DNA from: Acidobacteriota bacterium
Lineage (GTDB): Bacteria > Acidobacteriota > Thermoanaerobaculia > Multivoradales > Multivoraceae
Reading direction: 5' to 3'
Assembly: GCA_003388555.1 (NCBI GenBank)
Contig: QQVD01000050.1
Span: 1 to 64,000, forward strand
DNA: 64,000 bases
The position numbers and the translations under genes were made by a program. Under the pieces are notes generated by a model, which was not told where the DNA came from, ran no database searches, and worked only from the letters and a program-made list of their open reading frames with translations. Of the stretch, positions 34,068 to 42,732 are shown piece by piece; positions within the stretch are counted from its first letter, which is position 1; every line of letters begins with the position of its first letter.

Positions 34068-35306
34068 TCAGCTCGGTCCGAAGACCCGATCGAGGAGCTC
34101 GTCGGGAAACGCCTGCAGCTGCTCGCGTCCGAAGCGGACCATGCGCCAGAGCACCAGCCGTTCGCCGTCGGCGGTCATGTCGGGGTTGAGGAACTCCCAG
34201 ACGATCTCGCCGTCGGGCGTCACCTCGACGACGCGGCCGTCGTTCGACTCGGTGATCAGCGTGTGGCCGCTGATGAGACGCTGCACGCTGCCGCGGGTGC
34301 GGGTGAACAGATCCGGCGCGCTGTACTGCCAGACGATCTGGTAGCGGCTCGGGTCGAGCTCGAGCACCCGGCTGCGCTCGACGCCGTTGTCGAACACCAG
34401 CAGGTTGCCGCTCGGCAGCAGCGTGGGATCGTGCTGGGCGAAGAGGATGCCGGGTCCCCAGATCCACGAGATCTCGCGTCGCTCGTCGAGCGCGACGACG
34501 GCGCTGAGCTGACGCAGCGACACCAGCAGGCTGCCGCGCAGCGCCGGCGGCGCGTTCGGATGGTCGGCGGCGATGCGCTGCACGTCGTTGGCGTGCAGGA
34601 GGTCGACCACGGTGAGCGGCGACTCGCGCTGCGGCGGCGCCGGCCGCTCGACCAGCCAGCGGTATGGGGAGCCCAGCACCACGTCGATCAGATCGATCGA
34701 CTCGAGTCCTGCGCCGGTCGCCAGGTCGAGCACCTCGATGCGGTCGGCCAGGATGCGCTCGCCGGCGAGACCTGGCTCCGGCGCCGAGATCGGCAGGTGG
34801 CGCAGCGCGTAGACGCGGTCGCCGGAGACGTCGAGGGCGTGGTGGAAGCCGCCCGGAGTGCGCCAGACCGGCTGCGACCGCGGCGTCAGTCGCAGCAGCT
34901 CGCGCTCGGCCACTACCAGCAGGCCGCCGTCCGGCAGCAGCTCGGCGTGGCTCCAACCGCCCTCGACCTCGTACGACCAGGTCCACACGGTGTCGCCCTC
35001 GTTGTCGATCAACCGGGCGCTGCTGCGGGTCCGTGAGTAGTGCAGGTTGAGGCCGGGCGTCGCCGCGTCGCGTCGGTGGATCACGACCCCCCGCCGGGAG
35101 GGGTCGGCCACCGGCGCCGAGTCGATGTAGCCCAGCGTGGCGAGGCGGTTCGGAGGGGTGATGCGATCGACCAGATCGGAGGTGTCCGCCGCGTCCGGCG
35201 CTCCGGTCGCCGCCGGGCTCGCCGTCGTGCGACCGATCAGGAAGCCGCCGCCCGCCGCCGCCAGGAAGCAGCAGATCGCGAGCGCGATCGAGCCGGACCG
35301 GGACAT
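34068..35306 (-). CDS. Secreted arylsulfotransferase (ASST)-like beta-propeller
   Basis: 412 aa with an N-terminal membrane-spanning signal segment (about 6-25). Sequence phrases LLHANDVQ, WIWGPGILFAQHDPTLLPSGNLLVFDNG and ITESNDGRVVEV match the arylsulfotransferase propeller family, which transfers sulfate between phenols through a His. The catalytic His candidates are in the HAND and QHDP motifs. Activity is not proven; many relatives are uncharacterised. It is 22 bases after the enoyl-CoA hydratase gene. Confidence 0.75.
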   Translation of the reverse strand: MSRSGSIALAICCFLAAAGGGFLIGRTTASPAATGAPDAADTSDLVDRITPPNRLATLGYIDSAPVADPSRRGVVIHRRDAATPGLNLHYSRTRSSARLIDNEGDTVWTWSYEVEGGWSHAELLPDGGLLVVAERELLRLTPRSQPVWRTPGGFHHALDVSGDRVYALRHLPISAPEPGLAGERILADRIEVLDLATGAGLESIDLIDVVLGSPYRWLVERPAPPQRESPLTVVDLLHANDVQRIAADHPNAPPALRGSLLVSLRQLSAVVALDERREISWIWGPGILFAQHDPTLLPSGNLLVFDNGVERSRVLELDPSRYQIVWQYSAPDLFTRTRGSVQRLISGHTLITESNDGRVVEVTPDGEIVWEFLNPDMTADGERLVLWRMVRFGREQLQAFPDELLDRVFGPS

Positions 35307-35328
35307 CGCGCTCCCAGGCCGCAGGCCG

Positions 35329-36129
35329 TCAGCGCCCCTTCCAGTTCGGCTTGCGCTTCTCGGCGAACGCCTTCGGCCCTTCGACGAAGTCCTCCGAGGC
35401 GGCCATCGCGCGCTGGCCGGGGAAGAAGGCGTCGAGGGCCTGGTCGAGGTCGAGCTCGAGGCCGCGCACCACGCACTCCTTGGTGGCGCGGATCGAGAGC
35501 GGCGCGCCTTCGAGGATCTGGTCGGCCCAGCGCAGCGCGGCGTCGAGCAGCTCGGCCTGCGGCACCACCTCGTTGACAAGACCGATGCGGAAGGCCTCTT
35601 GGGCATCGACCTGACGGCCGGTGAGCAGCATGCCCATCGCCACGTGGTAGGGGAGCTGGCGCGGCAGGCGATGCACGCCGCCGGCGGCCGCGAGCAGGCC
35701 GACGCGGGGCTCGGGCAGGCCGAAGCGGGCATTCTCGGCGGCGACGAGGATGTCGCAGGCCAGCGCCATCTCGAACCCGCCGCCGAGGGCGAAGCCGTTC
35801 ACCGCCGCGATGACCGGCTTGTAGAGGTCGTTGCGGCTGGTGATGCCGCCGAAGCCGCCGCGGGCGCCGAGGCGACCGGAGGAGACCGCCGCGGCGCCGT
35901 GCCTGGCCTGGAACTTGAGGTCGTTGCCGGCCGAGAAGGCCTTGTCGCCGGCGCCGGTGAGGATCGCGATCCACGACTCCTCGTTGCGGGCGAAGTCGTC
36001 GAACACGCGGCTCATCTCAACCTGCGCCGGCGGATGCAGCGCGTTCATCACCTCGGGGCGATCGATGGTGACGATGCGCACCCGACCGCGGTCCTCGACG
36101 CGCACGAACTCGAGCTGCTGGCCGGTCAT
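35329..36129 (-). CDS. Enoyl-CoA hydratase/isomerase (crotonase)
   Basis: 266 aa, ATG with an AGGAGGA site. Crotonase landmarks: SAGNDLKFQ (oxyanion hole), NGFALGGGFEMALACD with the first catalytic Glu, FGLPEPRVGLLAAAGG with the second Glu. Both glutamates of the rat hydratase are kept, so true hydration of trans-2-enoyl-CoA is likely. A TATCCT box at 36172-36177 (minus) may be the -10. Confidence 0.92.
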   Translation of the reverse strand: MTGQQLEFVRVEDRGRVRIVTIDRPEVMNALHPPAQVEMSRVFDDFARNEESWIAILTGAGDKAFSAGNDLKFQARHGAAAVSSGRLGARGGFGGITSRNDLYKPVIAAVNGFALGGGFEMALACDILVAAENARFGLPEPRVGLLAAAGGVHRLPRQLPYHVAMGMLLTGRQVDAQEAFRIGLVNEVVPQAELLDAALRWADQILEGAPLSIRATKECVVRGLELDLDQALDAFFPGQRAMAASEDFVEGPKAFAEKRKPNWKGR

Positions 36130-36240
36130 CCGATCCTCCTGAGGGGGTGCAGTGGCAGAGCGGGCCGGGTCAGGATACGTGACCCGCCTCTGCCGTTGAA
36201 GCCCCCTTCGGATCCGAAGCGACTCGGACTCGGTGACTTG

Positions 36241-38412
36241 CTACCGCGACCAGCGAACTCCGACCCGCACGCTGCGGCCCTCCTCGAGGATGCGCTGACC
36301 GGTGAAGGGGTTCAGCGAGCTGAGGTGTCGGGAGTAGGCCTCGTCGGTGAGGTTCTCCACCGCGAGCTGCAGCTCGAGACCGCCCTCGGCGACCCGCGGC
36401 GGCCGCCAGGCGAGCTGCAGGTCGACGAGCTCGGCGCCGTCGGTCGGCCGCTCGAGACGCGTCGTCGAGACGTCGTCCTGCGACCGGATCAGGGTGCCGA
36501 GAACACGGGCCGTCAGGGTGCCGGGCCGGTTCGACAACGTCACGCTCGCCGTCCACTCGTCGGGCGCGATGCCGAACAGCGGCTCGTCGTAGGTCTCGTC
36601 GTCGCCGTCCACGGTCTCGTAGCCGACCTGCCACTCCAGCCAGTCCGCGGGGCGATGGGAGAGCCAGAGCTCGCCGCCGAGGTACTCGGCGCCTTCACCG
36701 TTGACGTAGCGGAAGACCACCGGTGGCGACAGCGGCAGCCGCCTGGGCAGCGAAGGGTCTGGAACCACGGTGATGTAGTCGTCTATCTGGCGCCAGAAGG
36801 CGTTGGCGCGCAGCCGCCAGCGGGCGGTACGCCGCTCGATCCCCGCATCGAGCTGCAGGCTCCGCTCGGGATCGAGCAACGGCTCGCCGAGGAACTCGGC
36901 GCCGATCTGGAAACGGGTCGACGGGAAACGGTCCGAGGCCCGCTCGAGCGCGTTGGCGGTGCGCACCGCCCGACCCAGCCCCAGCGAGGCGATCCAGGCG
37001 TCGCGCAGCTGGAAGCGGGCGCCGAGCGATGCGCTGACGTTCTCCTCGCTCTGCTCGAGGGACCCGTTGGTGTTGGCGGCGAAGAACTCGGAGGTCTCGC
37101 CGGCGCCGAAGTCGACGAGGTCGACGCGCAGCGCCGCGCTGAGCGACATCCGCTCCCGATTCCACGTGCCGCGCCCCCACACTCCGGTGTCCTGCAGCTC
37201 GGCGTCCGGCCAGACGATGTCCTCGAAGAGCAGCAAGTCGTTGGAGCGTCGACGGACGAAGCGTCGGGCGTTGCGCTCGTTGGTGAAGTGGTCGATGCCG
37301 AACGTCCAGCTGGAGCTCGGGTCGGCGCCGGCGAAGCCGGCCTCGAGGCGCGCGCCGCGGGTGTTCGACTCGGTCGGCAGGTCGACATCGAGGCCGAACG
37401 GTGGGATCCGTCCGGGCATGTCGAGCGCGGTCGGCTTCTCGTCGTTGTTCATCAGGTGGTCCTTGTGGTTCGCATAGACCTGGGCGCGCACTGACTCCAG
37501 GGCGCCTTGCGAGCCACTCCAGGAGTACTCGGCGTTGTAGGAGCGGGTCTTGAAGTAGGTCGCATCGAGGATCCGGCCGGCGTAGTCGATGTCGTCCTGA
37601 CCCTGGTAGCCGCCCGAGATCTCGAGCAGGCCACCCTCGCCGAGACGCAGGCCGAAGGCACCCCGCAGATCGTTCGACTCGTAGTCGGCCGGCACCACGG
37701 ACCCGTCCCCGGCTTCGTAGTCGCTACCCTGGCGGGTGTTGGCGAGCAGCGTCCAACGCCACCGCTCCGAGGAGCCGAAGAGCGCGCCGTAGGCATCGAT
37801 CGCCTCGGCGTTCGACTCGTAGTCGACGGCGGCGCGGCCGCCGAGCGAGGGCCCGCCGAGTGCCGGTCGGAAGGTGCGCACGTCGATGGCGCTCATCGCA
37901 CCGGCGCCCCAGCTCAGCGCGTACGGCCCCTTGACCACCTGCACGCTCTGCACGGCGTGTGGCGAGACGTGGGCGAGATCGGAGTCCATGCGTCCGGGGC
38001 CGGCGGCGAAGGTGCGCGAGCCGTCGACGCCGATCGCGAGCTGGTCCTCGGCGAGGCCGCGCACGGTGGGATCGAGATTGATCGGGCCACGGCGCGTGGC
38101 GTCGAGGCCCTGCTGGTCGCGCAGTGCGCGCCCGAGGTCGTCCTCGCCGGAGTCGCGCAGATCGCCGGCGTCGATCTCCTCGGCGGAGACCAGCTCGGGA
38201 GCGGTGGCGTAGACGTCGACGCGCAGGTCGAGGGCCGTGTCGTCCTCGGGCTCGGTGGATTCGCTCTGGGCGGAGAGCGCGAGAGGTGCCGCGAGGGCGA
38301 AGGCGAGGGCGGTGGTGAGGGCGGGAATCGGCGGCGAAGCGAGACCCGATCGACGGCTTCGGCGTTGCGACCGGGGGTGGTGGCTCGGTGGAGCCATCTG
38401 GAGGAGATGCAT
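36241..38412 (-). CDS. TonB-dependent outer-membrane receptor
   Basis: 723 aa. Signal peptide (about 25-48, ALSAQ), a probable TonB box near VDVYATAPE (about 64-72), a plug domain with RDQQGLDATRRGP, VRGLAEDQLAIGVDG and VQVVKGPYALSWG, then a 22-strand barrel ending in the expected aromatic VRVGVRWSR. An AAGGAA site precedes the ATG. It takes up a chelated metal or other ligand; the ligand is unknown. The upstream, same-strand Cys/His protein suggests a metal. No carboxypeptidase-like N-terminal domain. Confidence 0.92.
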   Translation of the reverse strand: MHLLQMAPPSHHPRSQRRSRRSGLASPPIPALTTALAFALAAPLALSAQSESTEPEDDTALDLRVDVYATAPELVSAEEIDAGDLRDSGEDDLGRALRDQQGLDATRRGPINLDPTVRGLAEDQLAIGVDGSRTFAAGPGRMDSDLAHVSPHAVQSVQVVKGPYALSWGAGAMSAIDVRTFRPALGGPSLGGRAAVDYESNAEAIDAYGALFGSSERWRWTLLANTRQGSDYEAGDGSVVPADYESNDLRGAFGLRLGEGGLLEISGGYQGQDDIDYAGRILDATYFKTRSYNAEYSWSGSQGALESVRAQVYANHKDHLMNNDEKPTALDMPGRIPPFGLDVDLPTESNTRGARLEAGFAGADPSSSWTFGIDHFTNERNARRFVRRRSNDLLLFEDIVWPDAELQDTGVWGRGTWNRERMSLSAALRVDLVDFGAGETSEFFAANTNGSLEQSEENVSASLGARFQLRDAWIASLGLGRAVRTANALERASDRFPSTRFQIGAEFLGEPLLDPERSLQLDAGIERRTARWRLRANAFWRQIDDYITVVPDPSLPRRLPLSPPVVFRYVNGEGAEYLGGELWLSHRPADWLEWQVGYETVDGDDETYDEPLFGIAPDEWTASVTLSNRPGTLTARVLGTLIRSQDDVSTTRLERPTDGAELVDLQLAWRPPRVAEGGLELQLAVENLTDEAYSRHLSSLNPFTGQRILEEGRSVRVGVRWSR

Positions 38413-38524
38413 CTTGGGTTCCTTCGGGAAGACGAGTGTGAGGACGGCGGCGGGCGGGCACGCAGAGCTCCGCCGCGCTCCGCGATCGGAGTCGGCAAGG
38501 CGAGGTGGCTGAGGTCTTCGGGAC

Positions 38525-38974
38525 TCAGCCGCGCGGCGGGCCGCGCGCGCCGAGAGGCCCTCGAGACGCCTGGCGCGGAGTGCCGCTCGCAGCCGCCAGC
38601 AGGCCCTGCGGCGCCGTCAGCCTGGACGAGACTGCTGCCGCAACCGCCGCCGTGGACAGGGCCGGCGCCGCGAGCGCGAGGTCCTCGATGCAGGTCTGGG
38701 TCGGCGGGCGCAATCCCGCGTCACCGCGATGCTGCCCGGCCGCATCGGCCTGCGGCGCCGCCGCGTGGCACGACGGCATCGCCGGCTCGGGGGCGCGGCG
38801 GCCGCGCTCGATCGGGCAGAGGCCGTCCTCGCAGACCTCACCGACGCAGCAGGCCCGCGACGCCACCCACTGGGGAGCCACCGGGGCGAGCGGCAGCACG
38901 GCGAGCCACGAAGCGACGACGAGTCGACGCAGCGCTCCCTCACGCCGGGCCTTCGATTGCAGGGTCCCTCGCAC
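38525..38974 (-). CDS. Small secreted Cys-rich protein upstream of a TonB receptor
   Basis: 149 aa from a GTG at 38974. A signal-like hydrophobic stretch (about 17-38) is followed by ACCVGEVCEDGLCPIE, PSCHAA and TQTCIEDL: seven Cys and a His, then a Pro/Ala-rich tail. No known domain; similar small proteins with CC, CP and CH motifs sit near copper- or heme-related receptors. A TAGGGT box (38983-38988, minus) ends eight bases before the GTG, with a GGAG within the gap. Ends 112 bases before the receptor start. Confidence 0.55.
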   Translation of the reverse strand: MRGTLQSKARREGALRRLVVASWLAVLPLAPVAPQWVASRACCVGEVCEDGLCPIERGRRAPEPAMPSCHAAAPQADAAGQHRGDAGLRPPTQTCIEDLALAAPALSTAAVAAAVSSRLTAPQGLLAAASGTPRQASRGPLGARGPPRG

Positions 38975-39010
38975 CGTCTCCGACCCTATCCCGGCTGTGG
39001 AGCGGAGCTC

Positions 39011-39898
39011 CTAAGGGTTATCCCGCAGGGCCTCGGCGTGCCAGGCGAAGTGCTCGGGCAGGAAGGTCTGCACGTACCAGTACGAATGGTCGTAGCCCGG
39101 CCGCAGCCGCAGCTCGCAGGGATGGCCGAGCTCCTCGCAACGCTCGGCGAAGGCCTCGGGCTCGAGCTGCTCGCCGAGGAAGGGGTCGGCGTCGCCCTGG
39201 TCGATGAGCAACGTCTGTCTGGGCTCGCCCGCTCCGATGGCGGCGACCAGCTCGCTGGCGTCCCACGCCTTCCAGGCCTGCTCGTCGGTTCCGAGGTAGG
39301 TGGTGAAGGCGTCGCGCCCCCACGGCACCCGCGACGGCGTCACGATCGGCGCGAACGCGCTGACCGAGCGGTAGCGCCCGGGATTCCTGAGCGCACAGAT
39401 CAACGCCCCGTGCCCGCCCATCGAATGGCCGGAGATCATCTGCCGCGCCGGATCGCTGGGCAGATGAGAGTGCACCAGCTCGGGCAGCTCGTCGGTGACG
39501 TAGCTGTACATGCGGTAGTTGTCGCGCCAACCTTCGGTCGTCGCGTCGACGTAGAAGCCCGCGCCCTGTCCGAGGTCCCAACGCTCGGGCGCGTCGGGAA
39601 CCCGGTCGCCGCGCGGCGAGGTGTCGGGAGCGAGCAGCATCCAGCCCCGCTCCGCCGCAAGTCTCTGGGCACCGGCCTTGGTGGTGAAGTTCTCCGCCGT
39701 GCAGGTCAGGCCCGACAGCCAGGTGAACAGCGGGAAGCGCTCTCCCGCCTCGCCGCTGCCCTCGTTCGCCTGCAGCGCGTGCGGCGGCAGGAAGACGCTG
39801 AACTCCATCGCACAGCCGGTGGTCTGCGCGGCGTGTCGGTAGGTGCGCACCTCGCCGCCCCACGCCCTGTTGCCGGACAGCAGCTCGAGCTCGCTCAT
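39011..39898 (-). CDS. fghA: S-formylglutathione hydrolase
   Basis: 295 aa, close to the family length. Serine esterase of the esterase D fold: WLSGLTCTAENF, nucleophile SGHSMGGHGA (about residues 160-169), LIDQGDADPFL (Asp) and GYDHSYWYV (His). It hydrolyses S-formylglutathione to formate and glutathione in formaldehyde detoxification. No glutathione-dependent formaldehyde dehydrogenase is nearby. No Shine-Dalgarno; TAGCCT ends seven bases before the ATG. Confidence 0.93.
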   Translation of the reverse strand: MSELELLSGNRAWGGEVRTYRHAAQTTGCAMEFSVFLPPHALQANEGSGEAGERFPLFTWLSGLTCTAENFTTKAGAQRLAAERGWMLLAPDTSPRGDRVPDAPERWDLGQGAGFYVDATTEGWRDNYRMYSYVTDELPELVHSHLPSDPARQMISGHSMGGHGALICALRNPGRYRSVSAFAPIVTPSRVPWGRDAFTTYLGTDEQAWKAWDASELVAAIGAGEPRQTLLIDQGDADPFLGEQLEPEAFAERCEELGHPCELRLRPGYDHSYWYVQTFLPEHFAWHAEALRDNP

Positions 39899-39908
39899 GG
39901 CGCCGAGG

Positions 39909-40619
39909 CTACCCGACCGGAGGATCGGGCGCCGCCTCGGCGAGACGGGCCTGGTGGGCCGCCATGCGGTGGCCGAGGTCCTCGAGGTAGGAGCGCTGGC
40001 CCGCCAGGTCGCTCTCGAGCCGGTCGAGCAGCTCGTCCGGCACCTCTTGCTCCACCTGCTCCTGGCTGGGCGCCTGGCTGGCGGGGATGCGGCGCCGCCC
40101 GCCGGTGAGCCGGCGCACCGCGGCGCGCAGGCCGCCGACGGAGGCGCGGAAGGCGGCGCGCAGCAGGCGCTGGAAGGGCCGGGTGTCGACCTCGGCGAGC
40201 ACCGCGTTGGCGGCACGGCGCACCTCGAGCGTCGCCTTCTCGGGCTGGGGCGGCGCGCGGTCCAGGCCGGCGCGCACCAGGTAGCCCTCGTGGAAGGTGG
40301 CCGACGCAGCTTCCACCGCGTCCTTGATCGCCAGCCAGAAGAAGATCGAGCGGAAGACCCGCCGCAACAGCTTGTAGAAGATCTTCAGCGGGATCGAGAC
40401 CAGCAGCGCGAACAGGCAGCCCCAGCCCGACTTCGGCACCGTGCCGGAGAGGATGAGCACCTGGTCGTCGCTCAGCGACAGGCCGCGCGCGGCGGCGAGC
40501 TCGCGCACCATCTTGCGCCGGTCGCGGCGGATCAGCGAGTCGTCGAGCAGCGGGATCGGCAGCAACGCGTAGAGAGCGCTGACCAGGCTGTAGAAGAGCA
40601 GGCGCCGGTCGGAGACCAA
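39909..40619 (-). CDS. Uncharacterised membrane-associated protein
   Basis: 236 aa from a TTG at 40619, three bases after the dgcA stop, so probably the last gene of the dgcN-dgcA unit. The N-terminal 115 residues hold two hydrophobic segments (about 7-23 and 68-98) around a basic loop DDSLIRRDRRKMVREL. The C-terminal half is charged and helical. No motif recognised and the start is not well supported. Role unknown; could act in transport or in membrane anchoring. Confidence 0.6.
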   Translation of the reverse strand: MVSDRRLLFYSLVSALYALLPIPLLDDSLIRRDRRKMVRELAAARGLSLSDDQVLILSGTVPKSGWGCLFALLVSIPLKIFYKLLRRVFRSIFFWLAIKDAVEAASATFHEGYLVRAGLDRAPPQPEKATLEVRRAANAVLAEVDTRPFQRLLRAAFRASVGGLRAAVRRLTGGRRRIPASQAPSQEQVEQEVPDELLDRLESDLAGQRSYLEDLGHRMAAHQARLAEAAPDPPVG

Positions 40620-40622
40620 GGA

Positions 40623-41621
40623 TCAGCCGCCCCACAATCCCGGGTTGGAGTCGATGCTGCCGGTCGGCCCGAGGCCGAGGGCAGGCTCGCGATCCTCGGC
40701 GAGCAGGTAGGGGCCGTCGAGGTCGACCACCTCGGCATGCTGCGCCACCAGCAGCGCCGGGGCGATCGCCAGCGAGCTCGACAGCATGCACCCGACCATC
40801 AGCGACAGGCCGCGATCGCCCGCCTCCCGGACGACCTCGAGAGCGTGGGTGAGCCCGCCGGTCTTGTCGAGCTTGAGGTTGACGAACTCGTAGCGTCCGG
40901 CGCAGAAGTCGAGCTGCTCGAGGGTGTGAAAGGACTCGTCGGCGCACAGCGGCACGGCGTGCTCGATCTCGCCGATCTTCTGATCCTTGCCGGCCGGCAC
41001 CGGCTGCTCGACCAGCGCGACGCCGAGCTCGGCCAGCGCCTCGAGAGCGGCCGGCACCTGGTGCGGCGACCAACCCTCGTTGGCGTCTACGACGATGCGC
41101 GCGTCGGGCGCAGCGCCGCGCACCGCGCGCACCCTCTCGAGGTCCCGCTCGAGCCCGTCGCGCGAGCCGACCTTGAGCTTCAGCGTGCCGAAGGGCGCGC
41201 CGCGCTCCGCCTGCCGCGCCATCTCCTCGGGCTCGTCGATGCCGATGGTGAGCAGGGTCTGCACCGCCCGCCGCTCCAGACCCGCCAGCTCGTAGGCCGA
41301 GACGCCGCGGCGGCGGGCCTCGAGATCCCACAGGGCGCAGTCGAGGGCGTTGCGCGCCGCGCCGGCCGGCAGCACGTCCTGCAGCAGCCCGCGATCACCG
41401 CCGGTCTCGAGAAAGGCCGCCGCGGCATGGATCTGCTGCCGCACCGAAGCCGGGGTCTCGCCGTAGCGCGCGTACGGCACACACTCGCCCTGACCGACGT
41501 CGTCGCCGTCGTGGATCTCGACCCGCACCACCACCGCCTCGGTGCGGGCGCCGCGCGAGATCTCGAACTTGCCGCGCACGGCGAAGCGCTCCTCGAAGAC
41601 GTCGACAGTGCGCAGGCTCAT
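40623..41621 (-). CDS. dgcA: Dipeptide epimerase / N-acetyl-D-glutamate racemase
   Basis: 332 aa. Enolase superfamily: LKLKVG (Lys-x-Lys, about 164-167), DANEGW, EQPVP, CADESFH, and the C-terminal side NLKLDKTGGLT. This pattern is of the L-Ala-D/L-Glu epimerase type. It lies seven bases behind a DUF1611 protein; this pair has been described as DgcN/DgcA, converting N-acetyl-D-glutamate to its L-form. Start fixed by the upstream gene. Confidence 0.88.
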   Translation of the reverse strand: MSLRTVDVFEERFAVRGKFEISRGARTEAVVVRVEIHDGDDVGQGECVPYARYGETPASVRQQIHAAAAFLETGGDRGLLQDVLPAGAARNALDCALWDLEARRRGVSAYELAGLERRAVQTLLTIGIDEPEEMARQAERGAPFGTLKLKVGSRDGLERDLERVRAVRGAAPDARIVVDANEGWSPHQVPAALEALAELGVALVEQPVPAGKDQKIGEIEHAVPLCADESFHTLEQLDFCAGRYEFVNLKLDKTGGLTHALEVVREAGDRGLSLMVGCMLSSSLAIAPALLVAQHAEVVDLDGPYLLAEDREPALGLGPTGSIDSNPGLWGG

Positions 41622-41628
41622 GTCGCCC

Positions 41629-42672
41629 TCATGTCGCCGTCGGCTCCATGCGGCGCTCGGCGTGCAGCTCGAGCAGCTTGTCGACCAGGGCCGAGATACC
41701 GAAACGCACCGGGTCGCAGGCGGGCAGCGCGAAGGCCGCGCGGGTGTCCTCGAGCAGAGTGGCGGCGCGCTGGTCGTCGAGCTTCGAGGTGTTGATCGAG
41801 AAGCCGGCGCAACGTACCTCGGGGTTGGTGAGCCGGGCGTGGCTCAGGTTACTCACCATCGTCTCGTCGAGCGACGGCAGCGGAAAGCCTGGCGCATGGC
41901 GCATGTGGGCTCTGGTCGGCTCGTGGCAGATCACCAGGTAGTCGGGCTGGGCGCCGTGCAGCAGGCCGAGCGAGACGCCGGCGTAGGCGGGATGGTGCAG
42001 CGAGCCCTGACCCTCGACGATCTGCCAGACGTCCGCCGCAGTCGCCGGGGTGAGCTGCTCGACGGTGCCGGAAATGAAGTCCGAGACCACGGCGTCGACC
42101 GGGGCGCCGTCGCCGGCGATCAGGATGCCGGTCTGGCCGGTGGCGCGGAAGCGGGCGTCGACGCCACGCTGCCGAAGGCCCTCGGTGAGCGCCAGGGCGG
42201 TGTACATCTTGCCGAGGTTGCAGTCGGTGCCGACGGTGAGCACGCGCACGCCTTCGCGCCGCGTTCCCTTGCCCACCGGCGGCGGCGGGCCGGGGTCGCG
42301 CAGGTCGACCAGCCGCACTCCTGCCTCTCGTGCCGCATCGGCCAGCTCGGGAATCGAGGTCAGCCGGCGGTGCAGGCCGTTGGCGACGTCGAGCCCGGCC
42401 CGCGCCGCGGCGCACAGCGCGTCGATCCAGGCGTCGGGCAGGGTGCCGCCGGGGCTGACCGTGCCGAGCACCAGAGTCCGAGCTCCCCGCTCCGCCGCCT
42501 CTTCCGGGGTCAGGTCAGGCAGTCCGAGCGACTCGGCGTCGGCGGAGAGGCGGAGCTGGCCGACGCAGAGGTCGGGGCGCCAGTGGTGCACGCCGCGCGC
42601 GGTCTTGATGTCGAGCGGATCGCGGGCGTCGCCGAGGAAGAGCAGGTAGGGTGTGCGGAGGGCGTCACGCAT
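41629..42672 (-). CDS. dgcN: DUF1611-family D-glutamate N-acetyltransferase
   Basis: 347 aa. P-loop-like C-terminal domain VGTDCNLGKMYTALAL (about 147-162), then VVSDFISGTVEQL and QGSLHHPAYAGVSLGLLHGAQPDYLVICHEP, characteristic of DUF1611/DgcN. In marine bacteria DgcN acetylates D-glutamate with acetyl-CoA so that DgcA can racemise it. TACGAT ends six bases before the ATG and no Shine-Dalgarno is seen, predicting a leaderless mRNA. Confidence 0.88.
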   Translation of the reverse strand: MRDALRTPYLLFLGDARDPLDIKTARGVHHWRPDLCVGQLRLSADAESLGLPDLTPEEAAERGARTLVLGTVSPGGTLPDAWIDALCAAARAGLDVANGLHRRLTSIPELADAAREAGVRLVDLRDPGPPPPVGKGTRREGVRVLTVGTDCNLGKMYTALALTEGLRQRGVDARFRATGQTGILIAGDGAPVDAVVSDFISGTVEQLTPATAADVWQIVEGQGSLHHPAYAGVSLGLLHGAQPDYLVICHEPTRAHMRHAPGFPLPSLDETMVSNLSHARLTNPEVRCAGFSINTSKLDDQRAATLLEDTRAAFALPACDPVRFGISALVDKLLELHAERRMEPTAT

Positions 42673-42732
42673 CGGCGGATCGTAGCCGACGCCGGCTCTT
42701 AGTAGCGTGTCGCATCGAATGGAGGATCAGTG

